The notes under the pieces were generated by a model. It did not search any database, was not told the DNA's origin, and saw only the letters and a list, made by a program, of their open reading frames with translations. Positions 25,388 through 34,652 of a stretch of DNA of 64,000 bases are shown one piece after another. A program made the position numbers and the translations under genes. This DNA comes from Meishania sp964351985 (GTDB taxonomy: Bacteria > Bacteroidota > Bacteroidia > Flavobacteriales > Flavobacteriaceae), in the NCBI GenBank assembly GCA_964351985.1, contig CAYGPR010000019.1, forward strand, positions 5,386 to 69,385. The letters run 5' to 3'. The number at the start of each line of letters is the position of its first letter. Within the stretch, counting starts at the first letter, position 1.

Positions 25388-26290
25388 CTAATTCTTCGGC
25401 TCTTTGTAATCGATGAGTTTTTGAGGGCCTTCCAATAAAATACGCACGACACGCAATATGCCATCATCCGTGGTGGCAATTTGCCACTTGATCAATGAGA
25501 TTTTTCCGTTTTCTATCTCGATACCGGTAATACTTCTCGGATGTACGCAACTACCATCGTTAAAAAAAGGAATATCGCCTGGTTCAGGAAATCGGGGCCG
25601 GTGTGTATGGCCGACAATTGTGATAAGGAGATTATTCATTAGAATCCATTTTTTGATACGTTTTTCTATCTTTATAAGTTCCTTATAGTTCTTCGCAGGA
25701 CTCGTCGGATCCGCAATGCCCCAGACCTGTAGTGGTTTCCAAAGTACCCTAACTAAAAACCGGCTCCAACGCCAAAAGGTGTAGTTCCACCAATCTGCCT
25801 GATGCCCGTGGGCCAGAAAAATCTCTTGTTGTGTTTCACGGTGCTTAAGAACAATGGCCTCGTGATATGAAATTCCCTCAAAAAGTTCTTTATCGGTATT
25901 GTCAATAGGTTCGAAGTAACTTGATAAATGTGCTTTTACATACTCGGGATCCTTGTAGACCATATCATGGTTGCCCCATATCATATGTAATCTATTCCCT
26001 AAGTGAAATTGGCGCAAAAGTCCGTAGACATTTTTGTGCGCTTCGAAAATCGATTCGAAATGTATGTTTTCCCAGAGTTCATCACCATCGCCCAATTCAC
26101 AGTATTGAAACCCTTCATTGAAGTAAAATTTCAAGGCATGAAAATAGATATTTCGGTTGTTCGCAAAATCGTCGGCAAAACTATTATCACCACGATGGCA
26201 ATCACTGAATAAAATGAATTTTGAGGAATCATCAAAAGGCACCGTTTTGGCATTTTCGTACGCTCGCGACAACCTTAAGTTCGATGACAT
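25388..26290 (-). CDS. Calcineurin-like metallophosphoesterase (LpxH/YbbF-like)
   Basis: 300 aa from ATG 26290 (MSSNLRLSRAYENAK); an upstream in-frame ATG at 26326 adds 12 residues. All metal-ligand motifs are present: SDCHRGDNS (D-x-H), GDGDELWEN (GD), WGNHDMVY (GNHD), LAHGHQADWW (H) and VGHTHRPRF (GHTH). It is a cytoplasmic phosphoesterase with similarity in layout to UDP-2,3-diacylglucosamine hydrolases. Substrate not provable from sequence. Divergent from the GAF gene. Confidence 0.88.
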   Translation of the reverse strand: MSSNLRLSRAYENAKTVPFDDSSKFILFSDCHRGDNSFADDFANNRNIYFHALKFYFNEGFQYCELGDGDELWENIHFESIFEAHKNVYGLLRQFHLGNRLHMIWGNHDMVYKDPEYVKAHLSSYFEPIDNTDKELFEGISYHEAIVLKHRETQQEIFLAHGHQADWWNYTFWRWSRFLVRVLWKPLQVWGIADPTSPAKNYKELIKIEKRIKKWILMNNLLITIVGHTHRPRFPEPGDIPFFNDGSCVHPRSITGIEIENGKISLIKWQIATTDDGILRVVRILLEGPQKLIDYKEPKN

Positions 26291-26402
26291 TTTCAATTTT
26301 TTATAAATATCCAAAAAAGCGTGCAATCCACTGTTCTTTTCTTTAACAAAAAACTAGTTTTCGTTTTGTAATTTTATCGGGAAAATGGAGACTAATTAGG
26401 CC

Positions 26403-28775
26403 ATGATGAAAGGTAAGGACAAGGTAATGCCCCTGAAACATCTTATAAGTTTCGACAAATTGTTGAGGCATTATGATGATATGGCCAAAAGCGAAAACCA
26501 GTATTTGGCCGAGAGGGCAGAACATATTCTCAACATCCAAAAAAAGTATCCCGAGCTACGGGAAGGCTTTGAAAATGTCGAACTCCTGGATGAATACAAA
26601 GAGGTAATTGCCTTTATTTTACAGGATAGTTTTGCCGAAGTCTTGACCGAAAATGAGATAAAGGCCGCTTCTTTACCCTATTATGACATTGTTTTCAACT
26701 CTTCGGAACGCTTCAAAAATATTATTAAGAATGCCGGACCTAATTTCAAACCTGTCATTAGAAATCAAGAGGAGGGTATCGATTACATCATGGGGTGCAT
26801 AGTCATCCTAAATTTCCACTATGGTTTCAAGCTTGATTTCAGTCGTCCTTTTTTTTATGATATTCCGGATGCTAATGGTATAATGCATCATTACAGAATT
26901 CTATATAATGCCGATTTTTTGGAAATTATCCCCACCGGTAAATCAAAAAAGATTACGCAAGAAGATGTAGATGAGCTTTTGGAGAATCCCAATAAGATTG
27001 AATTATGGATGGAAAAAATCCCTCCTGAGAGCTTTATTTCAAAAGGATTCGTCATTTCAAATATGTTCGATGTTACGGCCGAACACTCGATCTCTGAAAT
27101 AAAATCAGAACTGATTGCAAGTAATAAAAGGGGTAGCGATGATTTTATGGTCGGGCTACAAAAAACCTTTCAATCCTTTTTCAGGATACAGGATATTCAG
27201 GTGGGCTTTGTTACCTACAATCCTAGAGAAGACCAGTTTGAACCAGTATACGGCAAGGGGATACATAGTTTCATTCTAAACGGGAAGGATGTAAAGGTTT
27301 GCAATGAGGCACTTTGTCAAAATTCATACAAGAAATTGCTAGACGAGAACGCCTATTTTACGATTGGCGACGTAGACAAGTACTATAAAATGTCCGAAGG
27401 TATGCGACCCTACAAAGGTCTTAAGGAACAGGGTATAAAGAGCGCCATTTTTGCTCCTATTGCTTCTGAGGGCAAATTATTAGGGGTTCTAGAGATAGTT
27501 TCAAGAACAAAAGGCGTTCTAAACGGCATCAATGCAAAAAAATTGGATGATGTCATGCCCTATATCGTCGCGGCAGTGCTAAGATCAAAGATTGAGGAAG
27601 AGAACCTTATTGATGCAGTAATACAGAATGAATGTACATCGGTTCACTCTTCAGTGTATTGGAGATTTGAGGAAGAGGCCAAACGATTCATAAAAGATAG
27701 TCTTCAAGGTCATCAACCAACATTTAAAGAAATTGTCTTTAAGGATGTTAAACCGTTATATGGGCAGATAGACGTGAAAAATTCTTCTCATGCCCGAAAC
27801 AGAGCCATTCAAACTGATTTGATGATTCAACTTTCTGAAATCAATTTGGTTTTGGACCAAGCTTTTGCCGAACACCAATTACCCATTTATGAAGAGTTGA
27901 TGTTTAGGGTGAACAACCATATCGACGACATCAAAGAAGTACTGCATACCAATAGTGAACAGTCGATCTTTAATTTTGTGGCTAATGAGATTATTCCCGT
28001 TTTCAACCATTTGAAAAAGGGTAGCGCTAAACTGAACAGTGCTATACTTGAGTATGAATCCAAAATCGATATGGGTACTGATTCGTATTATGACCATCGC
28101 AGAAATTATGACGAAAGTGTCATGATGATTAATCAAGAGCTGGTTTCTATTTTAGACAAGAAACAGGAAAATGCCCAAGCCATGTTTCCCCACTATTTTG
28201 AGCGTTATAAGACAGATGGTATAGAGCATAATCTTTATATCGGTAATTCAATCGTAGGTGACGACAGTTACGACCCGATTTACTTGAACAATCTTAGATT
28301 GTGGCAGCTTCAGGTCATGTGCGAAATGGAAAATGCGCATTACCAGCTCAAAAACGAATTACCGCTTCCGCTAGATGTTGCCTCCTTGATATTAGTGTAT
28401 AATACCTCATTGTCGATACGTTTCCGAATGGACGAGAAACGTTTCGATGTCGATGGCACCTACAACGCACGGTACGAAATTATCAAGAAAAGAATCGATA
28501 AGTCGTTCATTAAAGGTTCTAATGAACGTGTTACCCAATCTGGGAAAATGGTCATCGTATACTCTCAAAAATCGGATGAGCTTGAGTACTTGAGGTACAT
28601 CAAGTATTTGAAATCAAAGGGATATTTTACCGATAACATCGAGATTGTGGAACTTCAAGGTTTACAAGGCGTTTCGGGCCTTAAGGCGATACGGGCGGAA
28701 ATCTTGTACAAGACCGAACAAAAATCGGAGAAGACCTATACCTACAATGATTTATTGAAAGAACTTCAAGATTAA
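26403..28775 (+). CDS. GAF domain-containing protein
   Basis: 790 aa, no signal peptide or transmembrane helices. A helical N-terminal part (1-230) is followed by a GAF-like domain (about 250-400), with VGFVTYNPREDQFEPVYGKG and AIFAPIASEGKLLGVLEIVS. The rest (about 400-790) is helical and ends in a small alpha/beta part with VIVYSQKSDELEYLRY. No kinase, GGDEF or HTH output domain is visible. Large GAF proteins of this kind are conserved in Flavobacteriaceae with unknown role. The stop overlaps that of the convergent HD-PycTM gene by 4 bases (28772-28775). Confidence 0.83.
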   Translation: MMKGKDKVMPLKHLISFDKLLRHYDDMAKSENQYLAERAEHILNIQKKYPELREGFENVELLDEYKEVIAFILQDSFAEVLTENEIKAASLPYYDIVFNSSERFKNIIKNAGPNFKPVIRNQEEGIDYIMGCIVILNFHYGFKLDFSRPFFYDIPDANGIMHHYRILYNADFLEIIPTGKSKKITQEDVDELLENPNKIELWMEKIPPESFISKGFVISNMFDVTAEHSISEIKSELIASNKRGSDDFMVGLQKTFQSFFRIQDIQVGFVTYNPREDQFEPVYGKGIHSFILNGKDVKVCNEALCQNSYKKLLDENAYFTIGDVDKYYKMSEGMRPYKGLKEQGIKSAIFAPIASEGKLLGVLEIVSRTKGVLNGINAKKLDDVMPYIVAAVLRSKIEEENLIDAVIQNECTSVHSSVYWRFEEEAKRFIKDSLQGHQPTFKEIVFKDVKPLYGQIDVKNSSHARNRAIQTDLMIQLSEINLVLDQAFAEHQLPIYEELMFRVNNHIDDIKEVLHTNSEQSIFNFVANEIIPVFNHLKKGSAKLNSAILEYESKIDMGTDSYYDHRRNYDESVMMINQELVSILDKKQENAQAMFPHYFERYKTDGIEHNLYIGNSIVGDDSYDPIYLNNLRLWQLQVMCEMENAHYQLKNELPLPLDVASLILVYNTSLSIRFRMDEKRFDVDGTYNARYEIIKKRIDKSFIKGSNERVTQSGKMVIVYSQKSDELEYLRYIKYLKSKGYFTDNIEIVELQGLQGVSGLKAIRAEILYKTEQKSEKTYTYNDLLKELQD

Positions 28776-29974
28776 GTCGGTAATTCTAGAAGACGCTCAG
28801 GTCCGAAATACTTCAATGCCACAAAAAATGCAATAGTTGATAGAATAATACCGATCATAAATACGGTATAGGTCCAGCGTAACAACTTATATTTTTTATC
28901 CAAAACGACCCCAAGAAAATAGAGATCCTTGGTCAGACTATTGTAAACATAGGTCTGGTCTTTTATCATTTCTTGAATAGCCCATTCATAGTCGGATAAT
29001 TTCATCTTATGAAAATTACCGAAGAAAAGAAGATTTACCTTTTTGTCCTTCACATCTTCTTTGGTAAATTCCCCACTGGTGACATTAGGTCTTGTGGCCA
29101 ATACCGACATGACCATAGAGGCAATACTGAAGAGCACGAAAATACCTGTAGGATATATGAGATAGTCATTACTGGGGTTGTCCAGTTTGGGAATCAGGTT
29201 GGTCAACAACATTGATATGATAATGGCATTCACCGAGAGTAGGATATTCGCTTTTGTATCAGCTATGTCGCTCAATTTCAAGTGATTACGCATGGTGACC
29301 CGAAACATGGTCTGTATACCTCTTTCCGGACTTTGATTTTTAAGTTTAACCTTAAGTTCTTCCTTTCTTCGTGTCTTTTTTTGTTTTTTAAGGTTTTTGA
29401 CCAGTCTTTTAAGATTTTGATCCTTCCCTTCCTGCCAATTTTTCTTGGCATAGTCGGTATAGAAACGATGTTCGGTCTGAAACATTTTTATGTTCGAACT
29501 TCTCCAATCTTTTGCTGAAAAATCGGCGATGCCAAGAAGTGAAAGTTCTTGTCGTAACATTTCGGAAGTATCTGCATAGCTAGTCTGCCCAAAGTGAGAT
29601 GAGTCTGCATCACGAAGAATTTCTTCCTTTAGGTTTTTGGGCTCATGTTCTCTTTTGGTCGCCATGATGAGGGCGCTGACCTCCTCTATCCTATTTTCTT
29701 CATATCCTTCTTTATTTAAAAATTCCTTCGCTATTTCACAACTATTCGCCTCGTGGTTCACGGTGCCTTTTGTATAACCGACATCGTGAAGCCATGCGGC
29801 CAAGGTGATTAACTCATTCTCCTTTTTTTCTAAATTGTGGGCATCCAATAATTCTTTAGTACTTTTAACGACCCTTTGGGTGTGTCTAAGATTATGATAG
29901 AGATAATTGCTATCCAGTTCGTTTACGAGCAGGTTGGTTACAAAATCTTCTGTTTTCGATAGCAAATCTGACAT
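28772..29974 (-). CDS. HD-domain phosphohydrolase fused to a Pycsar-effector-type membrane domain (PycTM)
   Basis: 400 aa. Residues 1-200 form an HD domain: LYHNLRHTQRVV, LAAWLHDVGYTKG (HD at 63-64) and LRDADSSHFG. A basic linker (KKQKKTRRKEELK) leads to the C-terminal membrane domain. This begins FRVTMRNHLKLSDIADTKANILLSVNAIIIS, the hallmark of the Pycsar system effector family, and has helices at about 245-262, 272-295 and 367-390. In Pycsar defence the TM domain responds to cCMP or cUMP; here no cyclase gene is adjacent, so the role may be housekeeping. Divergent from the MPE-BamA gene. Confidence 0.87.
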   Translation of the reverse strand: MSDLLSKTEDFVTNLLVNELDSNYLYHNLRHTQRVVKSTKELLDAHNLEKKENELITLAAWLHDVGYTKGTVNHEANSCEIAKEFLNKEGYEENRIEEVSALIMATKREHEPKNLKEEILRDADSSHFGQTSYADTSEMLRQELSLLGIADFSAKDWRSSNIKMFQTEHRFYTDYAKKNWQEGKDQNLKRLVKNLKKQKKTRRKEELKVKLKNQSPERGIQTMFRVTMRNHLKLSDIADTKANILLSVNAIIISMLLTNLIPKLDNPSNDYLIYPTGIFVLFSIASMVMSVLATRPNVTSGEFTKEDVKDKKVNLLFFGNFHKMKLSDYEWAIQEMIKDQTYVYNSLTKDLYFLGVVLDKKYKLLRWTYTVFMIGIILSTIAFFVALKYFGPERLLELPT

Positions 29975-29980
29975 TACGTT

Positions 29981-29988
29981 TATTTTTG
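29981..29988 (+). promoter_or_regulatory. -7 promoter box for the MPE-BamA gene
   Basis: TATTTTTG is an exact TAnnTTTG match, 46 bases before the ATG at 30034. It overlaps the alternative start 29986, which supports 30034. No clear -33 TTG at normal spacing. Confidence 0.4.
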
Positions 29989-30033
29989 TTAAAGTGCGTA
30001 AATTACAAAATTTTGATTTCGAAAAGTATTCCT

Positions 30034-33000
30034 ATGAATAAGCATTTTGCGCTTATTGCCTTCCTTTTCATATTCTCAGGATGTGCTACTTATAAAACGA
30101 AATATGCAAATGAACAAGGAAAGGAAGATGTCGATACCGATAAGAAAATTTCACATACTTTTTATTTCATTGGCGATGCAGGCCTTTCGCCAATTGGGGG
30201 AATGAACCCGGCTCTTCAATTTTTCAAAAAACGTTTAGATCGTGCAGATGAAAATAGTACTGCTATTTTTTTGGGAGACAACATTTATCCTGCTGGATTA
30301 CCAGACCCAAAAGACTCTACCGTAGCATACAGAACGGCAAAGAACCATTTAGATGCGCAACTGAAGACATTGGATAATTTCAAGGGGCACCCCTTCTTTA
30401 TCCCCGGAAACCACGATTGGTACACTGAGGGACTAGTAGGTTTGGAACGTGAGCAGAGGTACATTCAAAAAGCTCTTGATAGTAAGAAGTCTTTTTTTCC
30501 AGAAGATGGTTGCCCCATAGAGGTTGTTGATGTCAGCGAAAAAGCCGTCGTCATTGTACTTGATACGGAATGGTATCTGACCAATTGGAACAAGCGTCCC
30601 GATATAAATGACAAGTGCGACATCAAAAGTCGAGAGAAGTTCTTCGAGGAAGTAGAAGGAGAAATCAAAAAAAATGCAGATAAGACTACGATTCTGGCCA
30701 TGCACCACCCCATGTTCACTTATGGTTCCCATGGGGGCCAATATACGTTCAAGCGACACTTATACCCTAAAGCGAAGATAGGGCCCTTGCCCGTTTTGGG
30801 AACTTTGATCAATGTATTGCGCAGAACTGCGGGCGCCTCGATAGCCGATGAGCAAAATAAACGCTACCAAGAACTGAAAAAACGACTCGTTACGCTTGCC
30901 CAATATTCCGACAAGGTTATTTTTGCTTCGGGCCATGAACACACACTGCAATATATAGTTGAAAAAAGTACCCCACAGATCGTTAGTGGCTCGGGTGCCA
31001 AACAAGGGGCCACGCGGCTGTTGAACGGAAGTGAATTCTCGACGGGAAGAATGGGTTATGCCGTTTTGGAAGTTTATGAAGATGGTGCTTCAAGAGTCCG
31101 TTTTTACGGTGTAGGCGAGAACGACAAGGAAGAATTTCTCTATACAACCACCGTATTGCCGCCCGATAGGGGAATCAATGAAAATAAATACGATAATGAT
31201 TTTCCAAAAGAGGCGACGGCATCGATTTATACCCCCGAAGAAATAGACAAAAGTAATTTTTTCAAAGGACTTTGGGGAGAACGATACCGTAAATATTACG
31301 GTACACCGGTAACCGCGCCCACTGTTAATCTAGATACGCTCTTCGGAGGTCTTACACCAGTAAGAAAGGGAGGTGGCCACCAGTCAAAATCATTGCGATT
31401 AAGACATAAAAACGGCAAGGAATACGTGATGCGGGCACTTCGCAAAGTATCGGAGCTTTATTTACAGTCGATGGTTTTTCAAGACCAATATGTTATGGAT
31501 GAGTTACAAGATACCTACTTGCAAGAGTTCCTACAGGACTTTTATACAGGTTCACATCCTTATGCCCCTTTCACCATAGGTCGTTTATCGGATGCCGTAG
31601 GAATTTATCACACTAATCCCGTACTATACTACGTCCCCAAACAACCAGCGCTTGAAGATTTTAATTCAGACTTCGGCAATGAACTGTACATGATTGAAGA
31701 ACACGCGGGTGATGGGCACGGCGATTTGGCGAGTTTCGGAAACAGCGATGAATTGGTCGGTACCGACGATATGCTTGATAATCTTAGGGATGACGAAAAA
31801 TACGAAGTCGATTCAAAAATGTATTTGCGCGCTCGCTTGTTCGATATGGTTCTCGGTGATTGGGACCGTCATGTGGATCAATGGCGCTGGGCGGAATTCA
31901 AAAAGAAAAATTCATCCAAGATTATATATCGGCCAGTGCCTAGGGATCGTGATCAAGCATTCTCGAACATGGGAGATGGATTCTTCATGAGTGTGGCAAC
32001 GCGATTGATGCCTGGGCTACGGTTAATGGAAGGTTTCAATGAAAAAATCCGAAATGTCGAGGGGTTTAATGCCTCGCCCAAAACCCGTGTTCTCGATATA
32101 GCCTTGTTGAACGAAACCAAACGAGAAGATTGGTCCGAGCAAGCAAAATTTCTTCAAGACAATTTGACCCCTGAAATCATCGATGAGGCTTTTGAAGCAT
32201 TTCCGGAGGAAGTGCATGATGAAACGATCGATCAAATCAAGGAAATACTGCTGTCAAGACTTGCGGATATTGAGAATACGGCCGATATATACTATCGTGT
32301 TATCAAAAAATTTGCAGTCGTAACCGGTACGGATAAAGATGATTGGTTTGAAATTGAAAATAAAGATCATTCCGTTGAGGTTACCGGATACCGAATCATA
32401 GACGGTGAACGCAAAAAACGTTTTTTTCATAGAAAATTCAAAGAGGATGTCACCAAGGAGGTCTGGGTATATGGTCTGGATGATGATGATCGTTTCGTGG
32501 TATCGGGGAAAAAGCACAATGATATAAGGGTGCGATTAATAGGTGGTCAGAACAATGATATCTATGATGTCAAGAGCAAGAACAAGACCTTTGTTTACGA
32601 TTACAAATCAAAAAAAAATACGTTCAAGAATGTTGACAACGCCAAGGTACGATTGACTGATAATTATGATGTGAATACCTATAGGCCTATGCGATTTAGG
32701 GGTAGTACAAACCAAATTTTGCCCAGAATAGGATTTAACCCTGATGATGGCTTTAATATAGGAATCGGCGATACGTATGCCTTCAATGGATTTCGACAAA
32801 ATCCTTTTACAGAACAACATAGTTTAAGCGGCTCATTTTATTTCGCCACGAACGGTTTCGATTTGCAGTATACGGGCGAATTTGCCAATATTACCGATAA
32901 GGCCAATTTAGAATTCATGGCGAAATTTACCAGTCCGAATTATGCTATAAACTTTTTTGGTTTCGGAAATGATTCTCAAAACCCGGAAGACGAACTTGAA

Positions 33001-33744
33001 ATGGACTATAACCGCGTGCGACTTCAGACCTTGAGGTTCGCCCCATCGATGGTATGGCGAGGACAGTTGGAAAGTAAGATACGAGCCGGTATTTCGTATG
33101 AGGCCATTACCGTTGAAGAGACTGAAAATCGTTTTATCAACACCTTCTATGTGAACAATAACGAGGATAGCAGCAAGCAGTTTTTAGGGATCGATTGGCA
33201 ATATTCCTATGAAAATGCGGACAATGCCGCTTTTCCGACCATGGGAATGGCGACCTCATTACAAATTGGATATAAGACCGAGGTAAGTGGAGCCGGTGGA
33301 ACTTTTGGCTATATCGTACCCAGTCTTTCTTTTAATTATAAATTGATACCCAATGGCAAGTTGGTACTGGCTACTAAGGGGAAAGCACATTTCAACCTCG
33401 GCGAGGGGTATGAATTTTATCAAGCAGCTAGCATTGGGGGGGCGGATGGTCTCCGCGGTTTTAGAAATCAACGCTTCACCGGTAAAAAATCGTACTATCA
33501 GAATACGGATATAAGATGGAGCCTCGGTAAGGGTAGAACGGGCATTTTGCCCACATCATTCGGCCTCTATGGAGGATTTGATTATGGCAGGGTCTGGCTG
33601 GCGGATGATTTTTCGAATGTATGGCATACTTCTTACGGTGGTGGTTTTTTCCTAAATGCCGCGGATATCATTACCGCACAAATCGCATTGTTCAATAGTG
33701 TCGATGGCCCCCGCTTTTCATTCGGACTCGGATTTGGGTTTTAG
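30034..33744 (+). CDS. Metallophosphoesterase-BamA-type outer-membrane protein (motifs intact)
   Basis: 1236 aa from ATG 30034, which gives the lipoprotein signal MNKHFALIAFLFIFSGC. The frame is open to 29986, but that start would bury the signal and overlap the promoter box. The phosphoesterase domain (about 40-400) has GDAG (47-50), GDNIYPAGLPD (81-91), GNHDWY (125-130), MHHPMF and GHEHTL, all intact. The middle part has GGHQSKSLRL and LGDWDRHVDQWRW with PRDRDQAF. The C-terminal Omp85-like barrel has LRGFRNQRF and ends GLGFGF. It is the intact paralogue of the protein at 8921-12622. It is probably an outer-membrane protein with a periplasmic hydrolase; substrate unknown. Confidence 0.88.
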   Translation: MNKHFALIAFLFIFSGCATYKTKYANEQGKEDVDTDKKISHTFYFIGDAGLSPIGGMNPALQFFKKRLDRADENSTAIFLGDNIYPAGLPDPKDSTVAYRTAKNHLDAQLKTLDNFKGHPFFIPGNHDWYTEGLVGLEREQRYIQKALDSKKSFFPEDGCPIEVVDVSEKAVVIVLDTEWYLTNWNKRPDINDKCDIKSREKFFEEVEGEIKKNADKTTILAMHHPMFTYGSHGGQYTFKRHLYPKAKIGPLPVLGTLINVLRRTAGASIADEQNKRYQELKKRLVTLAQYSDKVIFASGHEHTLQYIVEKSTPQIVSGSGAKQGATRLLNGSEFSTGRMGYAVLEVYEDGASRVRFYGVGENDKEEFLYTTTVLPPDRGINENKYDNDFPKEATASIYTPEEIDKSNFFKGLWGERYRKYYGTPVTAPTVNLDTLFGGLTPVRKGGGHQSKSLRLRHKNGKEYVMRALRKVSELYLQSMVFQDQYVMDELQDTYLQEFLQDFYTGSHPYAPFTIGRLSDAVGIYHTNPVLYYVPKQPALEDFNSDFGNELYMIEEHAGDGHGDLASFGNSDELVGTDDMLDNLRDDEKYEVDSKMYLRARLFDMVLGDWDRHVDQWRWAEFKKKNSSKIIYRPVPRDRDQAFSNMGDGFFMSVATRLMPGLRLMEGFNEKIRNVEGFNASPKTRVLDIALLNETKREDWSEQAKFLQDNLTPEIIDEAFEAFPEEVHDETIDQIKEILLSRLADIENTADIYYRVIKKFAVVTGTDKDDWFEIENKDHSVEVTGYRIIDGERKKRFFHRKFKEDVTKEVWVYGLDDDDRFVVSGKKHNDIRVRLIGGQNNDIYDVKSKNKTFVYDYKSKKNTFKNVDNAKVRLTDNYDVNTYRPMRFRGSTNQILPRIGFNPDDGFNIGIGDTYAFNGFRQNPFTEQHSLSGSFYFATNGFDLQYTGEFANITDKANLEFMAKFTSPNYAINFFGFGNDSQNPEDELEMDYNRVRLQTLRFAPSMVWRGQLESKIRAGISYEAITVEETENRFINTFYVNNNEDSSKQFLGIDWQYSYENADNAAFPTMGMATSLQIGYKTEVSGAGGTFGYIVPSLSFNYKLIPNGKLVLATKGKAHFNLGEGYEFYQAASIGGADGLRGFRNQRFTGKKSYYQNTDIRWSLGKGRTGILPTSFGLYGGFDYGRVWLADDFSNVWHTSYGGGFFLNAADIITAQIALFNSVDGPRFSFGLGFGF

Positions 33745-33794
33745 AAAAAGAAGGTTGGAAATCGAGTCTGTGAATAAAAGCAAAACCTAATTTC

Positions 33795-34649
33795 TTATTT
33801 CGGAAATCGAAAGGAGTATAAGTTTCTTCCCTGATTGTCGCTCTCTTCATCGGACAGCAATAAAGTACTATCGTTCTTGTAGCAGACAGATTCCAATTGG
33901 GTACGTATCCCAAGGTCGATTTCTTCGATAGTCGCCTTTGAAAAGTCTTCAAAAGTAAAGTCCGACACCATCCATAGCTTTCCATATCCCAAAAGCATAA
34001 TGGTCTTTCGGTCGAAAGATATATCGGCAGCGGTAATTTGACAGGTATTCCAGTCATCACAGGTTTTGATCCTTCCGATCAACTTTGCCTCATAATCTCC
34101 TTTTTCACTTGGCACACTATAGATGAGGGCTTCTCCGTTATAGGGATTTGAGCGATTCTTGGTAAAAATGTAAAGCTGTTGGTCGTGATAGAAAAAAGCT
34201 TCGGCATCGAATTTCATTTCCGAACTTTTCGGTGGAAATTCTTTTTGTTCAGGATATCTGAAGGTTATCTGCTCGGCGTCGATTTTATCACCGGGTTCAA
34301 TGGTCGGGTTCGGTAATTTATAGATGACCAGGTTTTTTCGGTCGTTGTCGTTATTTCCAAAATCCCCGATATAGAGATTTCCTTTATCATCTTTGGTCAA
34401 ATCTTCCCAATCGTGATTTTTGGCATTTTTAACTTCAAACTGTTTTTTGATTTTTCCGTCAAAATCAATCTGGTAGATATTGTCATTGTTGCCATTATCT
34501 TCTACAAACCATGCAAGGTCACCATCAAAGTAGGCAATACCTGAGTTTTCATTTAATTCATGTGGAAGTTTAGTAATGAATTCCAGTTGACCGAAACCAG
34601 CACATCCAGATAAACAAAATACCAATAAGAGAAATGGTATTTTTCGCAT
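33795..34649 (-). CDS. Beta-propeller-like lipoprotein
   Basis: 284 aa. Signal MRKIPFLLLVFCLSGC (lipobox Cys16). The mature part is a series of short strands with Asp-Gly and Gly-Asn turns (YIGDFGNNDNDRKN, DRKTIMLLGYG), including NSGIAYFDGDLAWFVEDNGN and HDWEDLTKDDKGNLYIGDFG, as in SdiA-regulated/esterase-like phytase propellers. No catalytic residues can be assigned. It starts 3 bases after the haloperoxidase stop, so it is the second gene of that operon. Convergent with the MPE-BamA gene. Confidence 0.75.
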   Translation of the reverse strand: MRKIPFLLLVFCLSGCAGFGQLEFITKLPHELNENSGIAYFDGDLAWFVEDNGNNDNIYQIDFDGKIKKQFEVKNAKNHDWEDLTKDDKGNLYIGDFGNNDNDRKNLVIYKLPNPTIEPGDKIDAEQITFRYPEQKEFPPKSSEMKFDAEAFFYHDQQLYIFTKNRSNPYNGEALIYSVPSEKGDYEAKLIGRIKTCDDWNTCQITAADISFDRKTIMLLGYGKLWMVSDFTFEDFSKATIEEIDLGIRTQLESVCYKNDSTLLLSDEESDNQGRNLYSFRFPK

Positions 34650-34652
34650 GCA

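Noticed and set aside
28772..29974. A complete Pycsar defence system.
   Set aside because: Only the effector-type membrane domain is present. No uridylate or cytidylate cyclase lies next to it; the DUF2652 protein is 15 kb away and its activity is unknown.
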